A stretch of 40,533 bases of DNA, taken from positions 1 to 40,533 of the forward strand of contig JAAFIF010000088.1 of NCBI GenBank assembly GCA_013298625.1, written 5' to 3'. Under the pieces are notes generated by a model. That model was not told the DNA's origin, searched no databases, and saw nothing but the letters and a program-made list of their open reading frames with translations. The stretch is from Myxococcales bacterium. Lineage in GTDB: Bacteria; Myxococcota_A; Polyangia; Polyangiales; Ga0077539. Made by a program: the position numbers and the translations under genes. Of the stretch, positions 1-8,075 are shown piece after piece (the first letter of the stretch is position 1; each line of letters begins with the position of its first letter).

Positions 1-449
1 ATCGAGCGCGCTCGTCGCTCAATCCATCTCGTCCGCTGCAGTATCGAGAGCAGCGATCGTGTTCGATCGAGCCGACCGAGAGCGCTTGCAGAGCAAGCGC
101 CCTCACGATCAAGTCTGCCAGTCTATTTCCGAGCGCTTCAGCATGCTGAGCCGCCGCCCTTGCGCTCTGCGCGGGGGCGGGGCGCGCGGTAGCGCGGGTG
201 GGGGCCGCGCACCGCTCGCTCGTCGCCCGCACGATCTGCAATCACACCCACGCTGCCAGTGACCCAAGACGCTCGCGCACGCGTCGCGCACGGCGCGAAG
301 CGCGCGCTCGTCGCCCGGGACCCGGTGACCGTGAGCCCTGTGAAAACACGGTTACGAATCGAGTCGATGGACTCGCTGCGTTTCTCGACTGCGCGTGCGG
401 CGCGCGCAGTGGCGCTCGGTCCACCGTGTCGTACGCCGCTCGCGGCACA

Positions 450-473
450 CGCTGAGCGTGGTCGCGCTCAGCG
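450..473. terminator. Possible terminator or structural hairpin
   Basis: Perfect 9-bp inverted repeat, CGCTGAGCG (450-458) and CGCTCAGCG (465-473), with a 6-nt loop. It is about 240 bp beyond the stop of the minus-strand SRPBCC gene and has no clear T-tract on that strand, so its role as a terminator is uncertain. Confidence 0.3.
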
Positions 474-499
474 CGACCTTTCGACGCGAGGCTTCGAGC

Positions 500-636
500 G
501 TCGCTAGCGGCGGGTTTGCCAACCCGCCGTGGCGCGAAGAAGGGTTTCATCGGGTCGTTCGCTTGTCGCCCGTCGCTTGCGGCGGGTTTCATACCCGCCG
601 AGGCGCGGACCAGGTCTTCACCGGGCTCTCGCTCTT
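500..636. repeat. Two related GGCGGGTT hairpin repeats
   Basis: Two imperfect copies of a roughly 65-bp unit stand in tandem. The first carries GGCGGGTT-TGCC-AACCCGCC (509-528). The second carries GGCGGGT-TTCAT-ACCCGCC (581-599). Both are preceded by a GTCGCT-GCGGC sequence and followed by GGCGCG plus a diverging tail. The stem is kept while the loop changes. This resembles a REP-type intergenic repeat; it could also act as a transcription terminator. Confidence 0.5.
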
Positions 637-716
637 CCGTCGCTCTTCACCCGTTGCCACCCCGCTGCGCCGAAGACCGCTGCTTCACCAACTCGTTCGC
701 GCTTCGCCCGCTTCGC

Positions 717-1184
717 TCAGCTCCGGACGCGCTCAGCCAGCGCGCGCGCGTGACGCTCGAACCCGTCTTGCACCTGCGCGAGCGGAACGCCCCACGCCAT
801 CCACCCGCTGAACACCTCTTCGCTCTCGTACCGCGTGCGCGCGTCGTCCAAGCGCTCGACGCGCTGCACGCGCGAGCCGCGCACCAGGTTCAAGCGGTGA
901 AGCGGCCCGCGAAACGCGTACTCCAACAACCCTCGCACCACGCCGTCCCCGTGCGCGCTCGGCGGCTCGATCCGCGAGATCTCTTCGCTCGACTGGATCA
1001 CCTTGCCGTTGCCCCACCGCACGTGGAGGACCATCGCTTGACCGGCGCGCGGATCGTCGCCGACGCCGTCGACGCGGATGACGAACGGGTTCCACTCGGG
1101 GTAGCGCTGCATGTCGATCATCGCGGCCCATACCCGCTCGATCGGGCTGTCGATCACCAGCGAAACGTACGCTCTCGGCGCCAT
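717..1184 (-). CDS. SRPBCC-family (START/polyketide-cyclase-like) protein
   Basis: A 155-residue protein with the typical opening of the SRPBCC fold: a beta strand 'VSLVIDSPIERVWAAMID' followed by 'YPEWNPFVIRVDG', as in the polyketide cyclase/dehydrase and AHSA1-like families. Members bind small hydrophobic ligands in a deep cavity, but the ligand cannot be read from sequence. The length suits a single domain of this family. There is no signal peptide, so it should be cytosolic. It lies 34 bp downstream of the HIRAN-domain gene on the same strand, so the two are probably co-transcribed. The ATG at 1184 gives a clean domain start. The family call is solid; the function is unknown. Confidence 0.85.
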   Translation of the reverse strand: MAPRAYVSLVIDSPIERVWAAMIDMQRYPEWNPFVIRVDGVGDDPRAGQAMVLHVRWGNGKVIQSSEEISRIEPPSAHGDGVVRGLLEYAFRGPLHRLNLVRGSRVQRVERLDDARTRYESEEVFSGWMAWGVPLAQVQDGFERHARALAERVRS

Positions 1185-1218
1185 CGCCCGCGAAGATCGC
1201 TCATCCCCGCGCGGCTCG

Positions 1219-2622
1219 TCACCACGGATCGACGCTGACCCTCGCCCAGATCAACGGCTGATCCCGCTCGAGGCCCGCCGTCAGCACCGTCCCCCGCGCG
1301 CGCTCGCCCGCGTCCATCACCGCCGCCAACACCCGGTTTCGCCCGCGAGGAACATACCCGAGCTTGTCCCCCCGCCCCGTGATCACCTCCACCGCCCGCT
1401 CGTCGTGCGCGTTGTCTCGCTCTCTCGACAACACCAGCAAATCCCCCTTCGTCAGGTACTCCATCGCCTCGTTTGCACGGTGAAACCGCGTCCCGTTCAC
1501 CTGCGTCTCGATCAACAACAGCGACTCTCGCAGCCCTCGCCACGGCACCCGCTCGCCGAGCGCGCGCTGCTCGATCGCGCGCACCGTGACCGCCGTCTCG
1601 CTCCGCTCTGTCACGTGCCGCAGCTGGTCTCCCACGCGCAGCCCGATCGCGCCGAGCGCCACGTCCCCCGGCCTTCGCCCGACTCCATCACTCGCGCACA
1701 GCTCGAAGCGCGCTCCCTTTACGCTGCCCGCCAGCGCCACCACGAACGGCCGCGGCTCGGGCTCGCCCCGCAGCGCGCGCACCACCGAGTCCACGTGCGC
1801 CAACGTTTGCACGGCGCGCACCGACGCGGCGCCCAGCGGCCCGCGCGGCTCGTCCACCCGCGACGCGCTCAGCACGAAGACCCACTCGTCTGGGTCCCAC
1901 GCCACCTCGATGCGATCCACCTCGAGCAGCACCCGCGCCACGGCCCGCGGCTCGAGCGCTGGATCGTCGTTGCACAGCCGAAACAGCGCGCTCACCGTGC
2001 TCATCGGCGCCGCCCGGTGCGAGAGCCGATGCGCGGCCAAGAGGTACACCGCCGCCGTCGCACGAACGTCCGCGCGACGATGCTCCGTCGCCCGCCGCAG
2101 CGCCTCTTCGCTCGGGCCGTCGGGCTCGACCGCCGCGCGCCACGCCAGCGCCGCGAGCGCCCACGCGCGACGCTCGCTCGCGAAATCGTCGCCCGCGCCC
2201 GAGCGCGCGATCAACCGCTGCCAAAACGCGCTGTCGTCCTGGTCTCGCACGTACCCGAGCGACCAGAGCGCTTGCCGCTCGATCCACGGCTCGTCCGGCG
2301 CGCCGTCGCGCTCGTACAGGTCCTCGAGCAGCGCGCGCAAGATCGCTCGGTCGTCCGCGGCGAGCCGCGCCGTCACCGGGTCCGGCCCGAACCCCAGCAC
2401 GCGCAGATCACTCTGACGCAGCGAGTCCCGCGCGAACGGCGGCAGCGGCGCGCGCCGCGCGTGCACCGAGCGATAGCGCCCCACCCGCGAGAGCCCCTCG
2501 CGCAGCGACGAGAGCTCTTCGGACACGAGCCCCGTGGGCTCGCGCGCGGCGCGGTGCCAGAGCGATAGCGGGTCGACACCCAAGGCGCTGTGTCGAGTAC
2601 CACCCGCGCCCCCGACGCGCAC
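1219..2622 (-). CDS. HIRAN-domain protein with a helical N-terminal region
   Basis: A 467-residue protein. Residues about 369-467 match the HIRAN domain: 'VNGTRFH', then 'GDLLVLSRERDNAHDERAV', then 'KLGYVPRGRNRVLAAVMDAG'. HIRAN domains in eukaryotic HLTF bind 3' DNA ends; bacterial stand-alone versions are linked to DNA repair by inference only. Residues about 60-230 are Ala/Leu/Arg-rich helices reminiscent of HEAT-like repeats. No helicase, nuclease or P-loop motif is visible. The start shown is a GTG at 2622; an in-frame GTG at 2577 is an alternative. It leads a probable two-gene operon with the SRPBCC gene. A dyad at 2631-2647 sits just upstream. Confidence 0.78.
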   Translation of the reverse strand: MRVGGAGGTRHSALGVDPLSLWHRAAREPTGLVSEELSSLREGLSRVGRYRSVHARRAPLPPFARDSLRQSDLRVLGFGPDPVTARLAADDRAILRALLEDLYERDGAPDEPWIERQALWSLGYVRDQDDSAFWQRLIARSGAGDDFASERRAWALAALAWRAAVEPDGPSEEALRRATEHRRADVRATAAVYLLAAHRLSHRAAPMSTVSALFRLCNDDPALEPRAVARVLLEVDRIEVAWDPDEWVFVLSASRVDEPRGPLGAASVRAVQTLAHVDSVVRALRGEPEPRPFVVALAGSVKGARFELCASDGVGRRPGDVALGAIGLRVGDQLRHVTERSETAVTVRAIEQRALGERVPWRGLRESLLLIETQVNGTRFHRANEAMEYLTKGDLLVLSRERDNAHDERAVEVITGRGDKLGYVPRGRNRVLAAVMDAGERARGTVLTAGLERDQPLIWARVSVDPW

Positions 2623-2630
2623 CCCCTGCA

Positions 2631-2647
2631 GTGACAGCCTATGTCAC
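2631..2647. promoter_or_regulatory. GTGACA-N5-TGTCAC dyad upstream of the HIRAN gene
   Basis: A perfect 6-bp inverted repeat with a 5-bp spacer lies 9 bp before the proposed GTG start of the HIRAN-domain gene and directly after the terminator-like hairpin of the preceding gene. The size and symmetry fit an operator for a dimeric repressor, but it could instead be a second small hairpin in the leader RNA. Confidence 0.35.
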
Positions 2648-2648
2648 A

Positions 2649-2681
2649 GTGATTCTACCGGTATTTTCGCGGCAGAATCAC
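2649..2681 (-). terminator. Strong hairpin overlapping the cytochrome gene stop codon
   Basis: GTGATTCT (2649-2656) and AGAATCAC (2674-2681) form a perfect 8-bp stem. On the minus-strand RNA the stem extends inward by about 4 more pairs, one of them G-U, leaving a loop of about 9 nt. The stem includes the stop codon of the upstream cytochrome-type gene. It is the most stable-looking hairpin at this boundary and probably separates that gene from the HIRAN gene. No long U-tract follows. Confidence 0.5.
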
Positions 2682-4555
2682 AGGGTCTCGAGGTAGGCCA
2701 CGAGGTCGTTGATCTGGCCGGGGTTCAAGTGGCTCGTGACGCCGTGGCGATCGCCGCCGCCGCACGCAGGGTTGGTGAAGCGGTCGCGCAGCGTGGGGGC
2801 GCAGCCGTTGTGCATGAAGGGCGCGCGCCACGCGATCCCGTGCAGCGTGGGAACCTGAAAGGCCGAGCCCGTCCCGACGTCGGAGTTCTGGTTGTTGGTT
2901 CCGCCGTTGCCAGTGTGGCAGCTCGCGCACGCCACGCGCTGGTCGCGAAAGAGCTCGCGGCCGCGCGCTGCGGAGGCGTCCATCAACCGCGGCGCCGCGC
3001 GCTGCGGGAGCCGATCGATCCAGCCCTGCAGCGTGCGCACCTGCACTTCGTTGAGCACCGGTCCGGACATCCGGTCCGTGAACACGTTGTGCATCAGGTC
3101 CGTGATGTTGCGCATGTCGCCGTCCCAGTGAAACGGCTCGGTGCCCGTGAGGCCGCCGCGAAACGTCTGCGTGCGGCGGGGGCCGATGGAAGCGAAGTTC
3201 CACGTGTGGCCGTCGTCGTCGCCCTCGGCGTGGCACGAAGCGCACGCGAGACCGCCGCCCGAGTTCGAGTGAAAGATCGAGTGCCCAGTGTCTTCGCGCG
3301 ACTCGGTCGACAGCACGATCGTGCGCCCCGTCTCGGGAAAGTACAGCGCAGCCGGCTGCCGCATCTGCGCCACGAGCGTCTCGCCCGCAAACGCGACGGC
3401 GGTCACCTGCCCCGGCGCGAGCCCGTTCGGCTGACTCGGATCGACGTCTCCCACGCACCCCATCCGCACGCTGCTCTCGATGCGCGAAGCGCGGACGATC
3501 TGCGGCTTTCCGGGGACGCGCGCGTTGCCGGGGACCGCGAAGGCCACGGCGCCCGACGGGCTGAGCGCCACGTCCACCGCGAGCACTGCGCTGTTGACGG
3601 TCACGTCACCAGCCGTCGGCGCGAGCGACGCGTTGGCGCTGAAGACCGAGACCGACGTCTCGACGATCGAGCCGCCCGACGAGCACGCGCCGCCGCCCGA
3701 GCCGTAGCCGCCCGCGGTGATCTGCACCGGCTTGTCGAGCGAGCGCTGGTGCAGCATCAGCAGCTGTCCGTCGGACGTCGGGACCATCCTCCACGCGACG
3801 TGCGCGATCGCGTTGGCCGTCTGCGGCGCGCGCGCCGCTTCGGCGAACCCGCCCGATCCGCCGCTCGATCCGCTGCTGCTCTCGCTGAAGAACCCCGAGC
3901 GAAGCGCGGGGCCGGGCGCGACGCGGGCGCCCATCGTCCCCGCCGCCGTGACCTCGAGCACCTCGGCCGAGCGAAAGCGCGAGACCGCGAGGCGGCCGCG
4001 GGCGAGCACCACCACGTCGCGCAGGTCGCGCTCGAGCTCGAGGCGTCGAGTGACCGCACCGGTCGTCGCGTCGAGCGAGACGAGCTGCCCGTCGGCGCAC
4101 GCCACGTGAAGGGTGTTCGAGTCGCGCTCGTAGGCGATTCCGCGGGGCGTTCTGCAGACTTCGCGCTTCTCGACGAGGGTCGCGGTCGCCGGGTCGATCA
4201 CCGCGACGTGCGAGGCGCCGCGGAGGGCGACGTGCACGCGGCCGTCCGCGGACTGCACCGAGCGACCGGGCTCTTCGCCGCGCTCGAGGGCGACGCGCTG
4301 CGCGGGGCTCGACCCGTCGATCGCCGCGATGAACACCGCATCGCGGTCGGGGTCCGCGGCGAACGCCGTGCGACGGTCGGCGAGCATCAACAACGTCCCG
4401 CCCGAAATCGGCGGAGGCGTCACTTCGGCGGTCGTCGGCGTCCCGAACACCGGCGGGTTCGTCGGTCGAACCGTCGGGGGAACGTTCACCGGCGGCGGCG
4501 TCGGACACCCCGTGAGCGCGAGCAGCGGAAGAACCAACAGGTGCTTGTTCGTCAC
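2678..4555 (-). CDS. Lipoprotein with beta-propeller and di-haem cytochrome c peroxidase-like domain
   Basis: A 625-residue exported lipoprotein: the signal peptide ends in a 'LALTGC' lipobox (Cys17), followed by a Pro/Thr-rich linker. Residues about 50-400 look like a YVTN/lactonase-type propeller, with stretches such as 'RGIAYERDSNTLHVACADG'. The C-terminal third has two haem-binding CxxCH motifs, both CASCH, near residues 438-442 and 543-547. The segment 'APFMHNG' after the second haem is the usual distal-ligand region of the MauG/cytochrome c peroxidase family. It probably carries electrons or handles peroxide or substrate oxidation in the periplasm or at the outer membrane. The substrate is unknown. 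A hairpin at 2649-2681 overlaps its stop. Confidence 0.85.
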   Translation of the reverse strand: MTNKHLLVLPLLALTGCPTPPPVNVPPTVRPTNPPVFGTPTTAEVTPPPISGGTLLMLADRRTAFAADPDRDAVFIAAIDGSSPAQRVALERGEEPGRSVQSADGRVHVALRGASHVAVIDPATATLVEKREVCRTPRGIAYERDSNTLHVACADGQLVSLDATTGAVTRRLELERDLRDVVVLARGRLAVSRFRSAEVLEVTAAGTMGARVAPGPALRSGFFSESSSGSSGGSGGFAEAARAPQTANAIAHVAWRMVPTSDGQLLMLHQRSLDKPVQITAGGYGSGGGACSSGGSIVETSVSVFSANASLAPTAGDVTVNSAVLAVDVALSPSGAVAFAVPGNARVPGKPQIVRASRIESSVRMGCVGDVDPSQPNGLAPGQVTAVAFAGETLVAQMRQPAALYFPETGRTIVLSTESREDTGHSIFHSNSGGGLACASCHAEGDDDGHTWNFASIGPRRTQTFRGGLTGTEPFHWDGDMRNITDLMHNVFTDRMSGPVLNEVQVRTLQGWIDRLPQRAAPRLMDASAARGRELFRDQRVACASCHTGNGGTNNQNSDVGTGSAFQVPTLHGIAWRAPFMHNGCAPTLRDRFTNPACGGGDRHGVTSHLNPGQINDLVAYLETL

Positions 4556-4762
4556 GTCGAAGCCTTTCGTTCAGCCAATGAATCGCGAGAGATCAGCGGT
4601 CGTCGCGCGGTCGTCCAGTCGACGACCGCAGCTCGGCACGAACGAACTGCACGCCGCGGGCCGCTCCCAGAGGGTCGCGCACACTCTTCACCCCGCGCCA
4701 GCGGCCAACAGCGCCCAAACCCTGTTTGCCGCAGAAATTTCCGCTCGACCGCGCGATGGCCC

Positions 4763-5599
4763 TCACGGCCTCGCGAGCCGCCCCTGCGTGCCGAACTGTG
4801 ACACCGACGCCCGAACCGCCAACATCGCTACCAGCGACTGTGACGCCAGGGGCACACCCATGCCCTGCGGCCGCGCCGGAACAGAAGCGTCCACGGCCCC
4901 CGTGGCTCTGTCGTGTGTGCGCTCGACGGGGGCGGCGCCGATGGGGATCTGTGGGCCGCCGAAGCGCGGCTCCGACCGCAGGACGTCCGTGTCGAGCACG
5001 GCGCGGACGCGCGCCATCCACTCGCGCGCGGCGTCGAAGCGGCGCGCAGGATAGACCCTGCGATCGGCCACCACGCCCACGACGTCGATGGACTGCGCCC
5101 GCGCGAGCCAGAGCGAGCGCGCGAGGTGAAACCGCTGCGTGCACACCGCAGCCGAGCTCACTCGAAAGACCGAGCGCGCCCTGGCCATGGTGTCCAGCGT
5201 TCGAAAGCCCGCGTGGTCCATGTACACGTGGTCCGACGGGACGCCGCGCTCGATCAGCCATCGGCGCATGGCGTTGACCTCGTCGTACCCTGCGCGACCG
5301 TGGTCTCCGCTCACGAGCACGTCCCGCGCGCGCCCGCTGCGGTACAAATCCAGCGCGCACGCGAGCCTGTCCTCGAGCGCCGCGCGCGGAACGCCCTCCT
5401 GGCTCACGCGCGCGCCGAGCACGATCACCACAGGCTTTGCCGGCGCGTCGCGCACGGAGTACACACCGCCCGCGCTCGACTCGCGCACGCGCTGTTCTGC
5501 GTGGCGCGCGGCGATCGCCCCGCCTCCGAGCACGAGCACGCACGCCGCCAGGGCCGCTCGCTTCACGGTGATTCTTCGCATCGTCTTCGGCTCTACCAT
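4763..5599 (-). CDS. SanA/YdcF-like DUF218 membrane protein
   Basis: A 278-residue protein with one N-terminal membrane segment (about residues 13-31) and a DUF218 domain. The motifs 'VIVLGARV', 'LEDRLACALDLYRSG', 'VLVSGDHGRAGYDEVNAM', 'HVYMDHAGFRTLDTMARA' and 'CTQRFHLARSLWLAR' follow the SanA/ElyC pattern. In Escherichia coli, SanA affects envelope permeability to vancomycin; the reaction is not established. The last 60 residues extend past the usual domain and are low-complexity. An internal ATG (5581) is a plausible alternative start. It is divergent from the dihydrouridine synthase gene, with only 39 bp between the starts. The 207 bp before the cytochrome gene (4556-4762) show nothing clear. 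Confidence 0.85.
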   Translation of the reverse strand: MVEPKTMRRITVKRAALAACVLVLGGGAIAARHAEQRVRESSAGGVYSVRDAPAKPVVIVLGARVSQEGVPRAALEDRLACALDLYRSGRARDVLVSGDHGRAGYDEVNAMRRWLIERGVPSDHVYMDHAGFRTLDTMARARSVFRVSSAAVCTQRFHLARSLWLARAQSIDVVGVVADRRVYPARRFDAAREWMARVRAVLDTDVLRSEPRFGGPQIPIGAAPVERTHDRATGAVDASVPARPQGMGVPLASQSLVAMLAVRASVSQFGTQGRLARP

Positions 5600-5638
5600 C
5601 GCTCTTCACGGTCTCGAACGTTTCTGCCCCTTCCCGCT

Positions 5639-6694
5639 ATGCCCGTCCCCATCGACACGCTCGCGCTCGCGCCCATGGAGGGGGTCACCGACGACGTGAT
5701 GCGCGAGCTGTTCGCCTCGATGGGCGCGGTCGACTACGTCGTGACCGAGTTCGTGCGCGTGTCCGAGCAGGTGCTGAGCAAGCGGCACTTGCTCAGAGAA
5801 GCTCCAGAGCTCCAGCGAGGGTGCCGCGTCGCGGGCGTCCCGGTGCACATCCAGCTGCTCGGCGGAGACGCGGGCCGCGTGGCCGAGAGCGCACGGGTCG
5901 CGCACGAGCTCGGCGCCGCGTGGATCGACCTCAACTTCGGCTGCCCCGCGCCGACGGTCAATCGTCACGACGGCGGCGCCACGCTGCTCAAGGACCCCTC
6001 GCGCGTGCGGGCGGTGACCGCGGCGGTGCGCGCGGCGGTCCCCGCGGCGGTGTCCGTGAGCGCGAAGGTGCGCCTCGGCTGGGACGACCCCGACGCCATC
6101 GTCGAGATCGCCCGCGCCGTCGAAGAAGCCAACGCTTCGCTGCTCACGGTGCACGGCCGAACGCGCACGCAGGGATACGCGCCGCCCGCCGACTGGAAGC
6201 GCATCGGCCGCGCCCGAGAGAGCGTCCGCATCCCCGTCGTGGCCAATGGCGACCTCGCCTCGCTCGAGGCCGTCGCGCGCTGCTACGACGAGAGCGGCTG
6301 CACGCGCTTCATGCTCGGCCGCGGCGCGCTCGCTCAGCCAGAGCTCTTTCAGCGCCTGCGCGCGCCGAGCGAACCGCCGTGGAGCGGGCGCTCGAGGGTC
6401 GCCCTCGTCGAGCGCTACATCGCCCTGTGCCTCGCGCGCGGGCCCGGTCGCGAGCAGCTCGCACTCGCCCGCGCCAAGCAGTGGCTGCGCGCGATGAGCA
6501 CGTCCCACCCGGACGCAGCGCTGGTCTTCGATCGGTGCAAGCGCGACGCAGAGCTCGGCGCGCTGCGGGCGAAGCTCGGCGAGGCGCTCTCGTGGCTCGA
6601 AGAGCGAGATGCGCACCCATATTCAAGTGACGCGGCGAATCGCAGCGATCCGCCCTGCGATTCACCGCGTCGAGAGCGAGAGATCCATGAGTGA
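5639..6694 (+). CDS. dusC: tRNA-dihydrouridine synthase (DusC-like)
   Basis: A 351-residue FMN-dependent enzyme that reduces uridine to dihydrouridine in tRNA. The N-terminus 'LAPMEGVTDDVMREL' binds FMN. 'VTEFVRV' and 'HIQLLGG' follow, then the catalytic Cys102 in 'DLNFGCPAPTVN'. 'KVRLGWD', 'VHGRTRTQGY', 'VVANGD' and 'MLGRGAL' complete the TIM barrel. The 'EFVRV' and 'GGGATLLKDP'-type motifs match E. coli DusC (target U16) better than DusA or DusB, but the target position is inferred. The frame is open far upstream; the ATG at 5639 is chosen because the domain begins there. Its 3' end overlaps the next gene by 8 bp, implying translational coupling. Confidence 0.93.
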   Translation: MPVPIDTLALAPMEGVTDDVMRELFASMGAVDYVVTEFVRVSEQVLSKRHLLREAPELQRGCRVAGVPVHIQLLGGDAGRVAESARVAHELGAAWIDLNFGCPAPTVNRHDGGATLLKDPSRVRAVTAAVRAAVPAAVSVSAKVRLGWDDPDAIVEIARAVEEANASLLTVHGRTRTQGYAPPADWKRIGRARESVRIPVVANGDLASLEAVARCYDESGCTRFMLGRGALAQPELFQRLRAPSEPPWSGRSRVALVERYIALCLARGPGREQLALARAKQWLRAMSTSHPDAALVFDRCKRDAELGALRAKLGEALSWLEERDAHPYSSDAANRSDPPCDSPRREREIHE

Positions 6695-7262
6695 CCTTCG
6701 CGTCGAGCCGCTGAGCGCGGACAACTTCGAGGCCTTCACGACGCTGCACGACGGCCCCGGCTGCGCCGGCTGTTACTGCATGTACTGGCACTATCCGCAG
6801 GACAACCGCGCGTGGCAGATGGAGCCGCCCGCGAGCAACCGCGCGGCGAAGCTCGCGCTGCTCGCCGACGGCGCGACGCACGGGCTGCTCGCGATGCACG
6901 GGTCGCTCGCGGTCGGATCGCTGCAACTCGAGCCGCGCAGCGCGCTGAAGAAGCTCACCGCGCGCATGCCGTACCGAGATCTTCCGCAGCACGACGGGCG
7001 CTGGTCCGTCGGCTGCGTGCTCGTGCGCGAAGGGCACCGTCGACAGGGCGTGGCAAGGGCGCTGTTGCGGGCGGCGATCGATCACGTGCGGTCACTTCCG
7101 TCCGCGGTGGCGCTCGAAGCGTACCCGAGGCTCGGCGACGATCTGCGCGACGAAGAGCAGTGGACCGGGCCCGAGTCGCTGTTTGCGCGCGAAGGATTCA
7201 CGGTGCTTCGCGAGCACGTGCAGTACCCCGTGCTCGTGCTGCAGCTTCGCGAAGCGCCTTAG
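6687..7262 (+). CDS. GNAT-family N-acetyltransferase
   Basis: A 191-residue protein. The acetyl-CoA-binding motif A is visible as 'VGCVLVREGHRRQGVARALLRAAIDH', with the R/Q-x-x-G-x-G/A turn at 'RRQGVA'. It is followed by 'VALEAYP' and a C-terminal 'ESLFAREGFTVL', all usual for GNAT enzymes. The N-terminus is unusual in having a Cys/aromatic cluster, 'GPGCAGCYCMYWHYP', also seen in a group of uncharacterised GNAT proteins. The substrate is unknown. The ATG at 6687 overlaps the end of the dihydrouridine synthase gene by 8 bp, so expression is coupled to it. The 185 bp after the stop (7263-7447) hold nothing recognised. Confidence 0.85.
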   Translation: MSDLRVEPLSADNFEAFTTLHDGPGCAGCYCMYWHYPQDNRAWQMEPPASNRAAKLALLADGATHGLLAMHGSLAVGSLQLEPRSALKKLTARMPYRDLPQHDGRWSVGCVLVREGHRRQGVARALLRAAIDHVRSLPSAVALEAYPRLGDDLRDEEQWTGPESLFAREGFTVLREHVQYPVLVLQLREAP

Positions 7263-7447
7263 CTTTTCTGTGGGCAAACGCGGGCTCGCACACCGAGGCG
7301 CGCGCTCGGCGCACAAAGCGCCTGCGCGGCCGCGCGTTGTGCCGCGCGCTGTGTCAGCCACGTGCGGCGCTGGCTCACACAGGATGCGCACTGTTCGTTC
7401 GAACACTCTTGATCCGCGGTGGTGATATCGGCGAACAAGGTCAGCCC

Positions 7448-8038
7448 ATGCCGCGCACCTTCGCATCGACGCGAGCGAGCTCGTCTCGCCCCAGCACCTC
7501 GGCGCTCCGCTGCGCGGTGGCTGAGCGAGCGGCGGACCTCGAGCTGTGCCTCACGCTCGTGTGCGTCCTGCTCGCGCGACGGGAGCTCGACATGGCCCCT
7601 GCGGCGTCGCTGATCGAGAGCGCGATGGCCTCGTGGCGTCACGGCGCCAAGGCGCTGCGCGCGGTGGTCAACCTCGCCGCAGGCGCGCTCGAGGCCGGCA
7701 GCGAGCTCGAGCGCACCGTGCTCGCCGCCACCCGCCGCGCCGTCGCCAACCTCGCGCGCGCGCAGCTGCGCTACCGGGCCGCGCTGCGACACCGCGCAGA
7801 GCGCACGCCGTTCGAGCCAGGGCACTTGAAAATGTGTGTCGACGACGCCCGCGCCGCGATGCGCGCGATGGCCTCGGAGCCGTACGAGCTCACCGTGCGC
7901 GCGAGCGGCGTGTGGGCGACGGACGGGTCGGTGTGGGGCGACGAGCGGCCGGGCGTTCATCGCGTGCAGCCGAGAGAGCGGCTCGAGAGCGGCGTGCGCT
8001 TCGCCACGGCGATCGCCGTCGGCGACGACGAGCGCTGA
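7448..8038 (+). CDS. Hypothetical protein
   Basis: A 196-residue protein without a recognised domain. Residues about 20-125 are Ala/Leu/Arg-rich and should be helical; the C-terminal 60 residues are more mixed ('YELTVRASGVWATDGSVWGD'). No signal peptide or membrane segment is seen. Codon use has the strong third-position GC bias of the neighbouring genes, which argues that this frame and not the overlapping minus frame is coding. The open frame runs further upstream through the GNAT gene; the ATG at 7448 is chosen because it follows the intergenic gap. A perfect hairpin follows the stop. Confidence 0.6.
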   Translation: MPRTFASTRASSSRPSTSALRCAVAERAADLELCLTLVCVLLARRELDMAPAASLIESAMASWRHGAKALRAVVNLAAGALEAGSELERTVLAATRRAVANLARAQLRYRAALRHRAERTPFEPGHLKMCVDDARAAMRAMASEPYELTVRASGVWATDGSVWGDERPGVHRVQPRERLESGVRFATAIAVGDDER

Positions 8039-8046
8039 GCGGGACG

Positions 8047-8067
8047 GCGATCGGCGCGGCCGATCGC
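8047..8067. terminator. Hairpin between convergent genes
   Basis: GCGATCGGC (8047-8055) and GCCGATCGC (8059-8067) form a perfect 9-bp stem with a 3-nt loop. It sits in the 37-bp gap between two convergent stop codons, the usual place for a bidirectional terminator. There is no T-tract, which is common in very GC-rich genomes. Confidence 0.5.
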
Positions 8068-8075
8068 GAAGGGCG

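Larger units (their letters stand above)
1..716. other. Gene-free region rich in hairpins
   Basis: No open frame here has the composition of a real protein; the translations are Arg/Ala-rich shadows. The stretch holds several perfect inverted repeats: GCGCTTGC/GCAAGCGC at 82-100 (3-nt loop), the 12-bp palindrome TCAGCATGCTGA at 138-149, a 9-bp stem at 450-473, and two related hairpins at 509-528 and 581-599. It lies downstream of the minus-strand gene ending at 717. No RNA gene was recognised. Confidence 0.6.

Noticed and set aside
242..592. Minus-strand 116-codon frame at the left edge
   Set aside because: It is Arg/Ala-rich and is a translation of hairpin repeats (PAASD repeated), with no domain.
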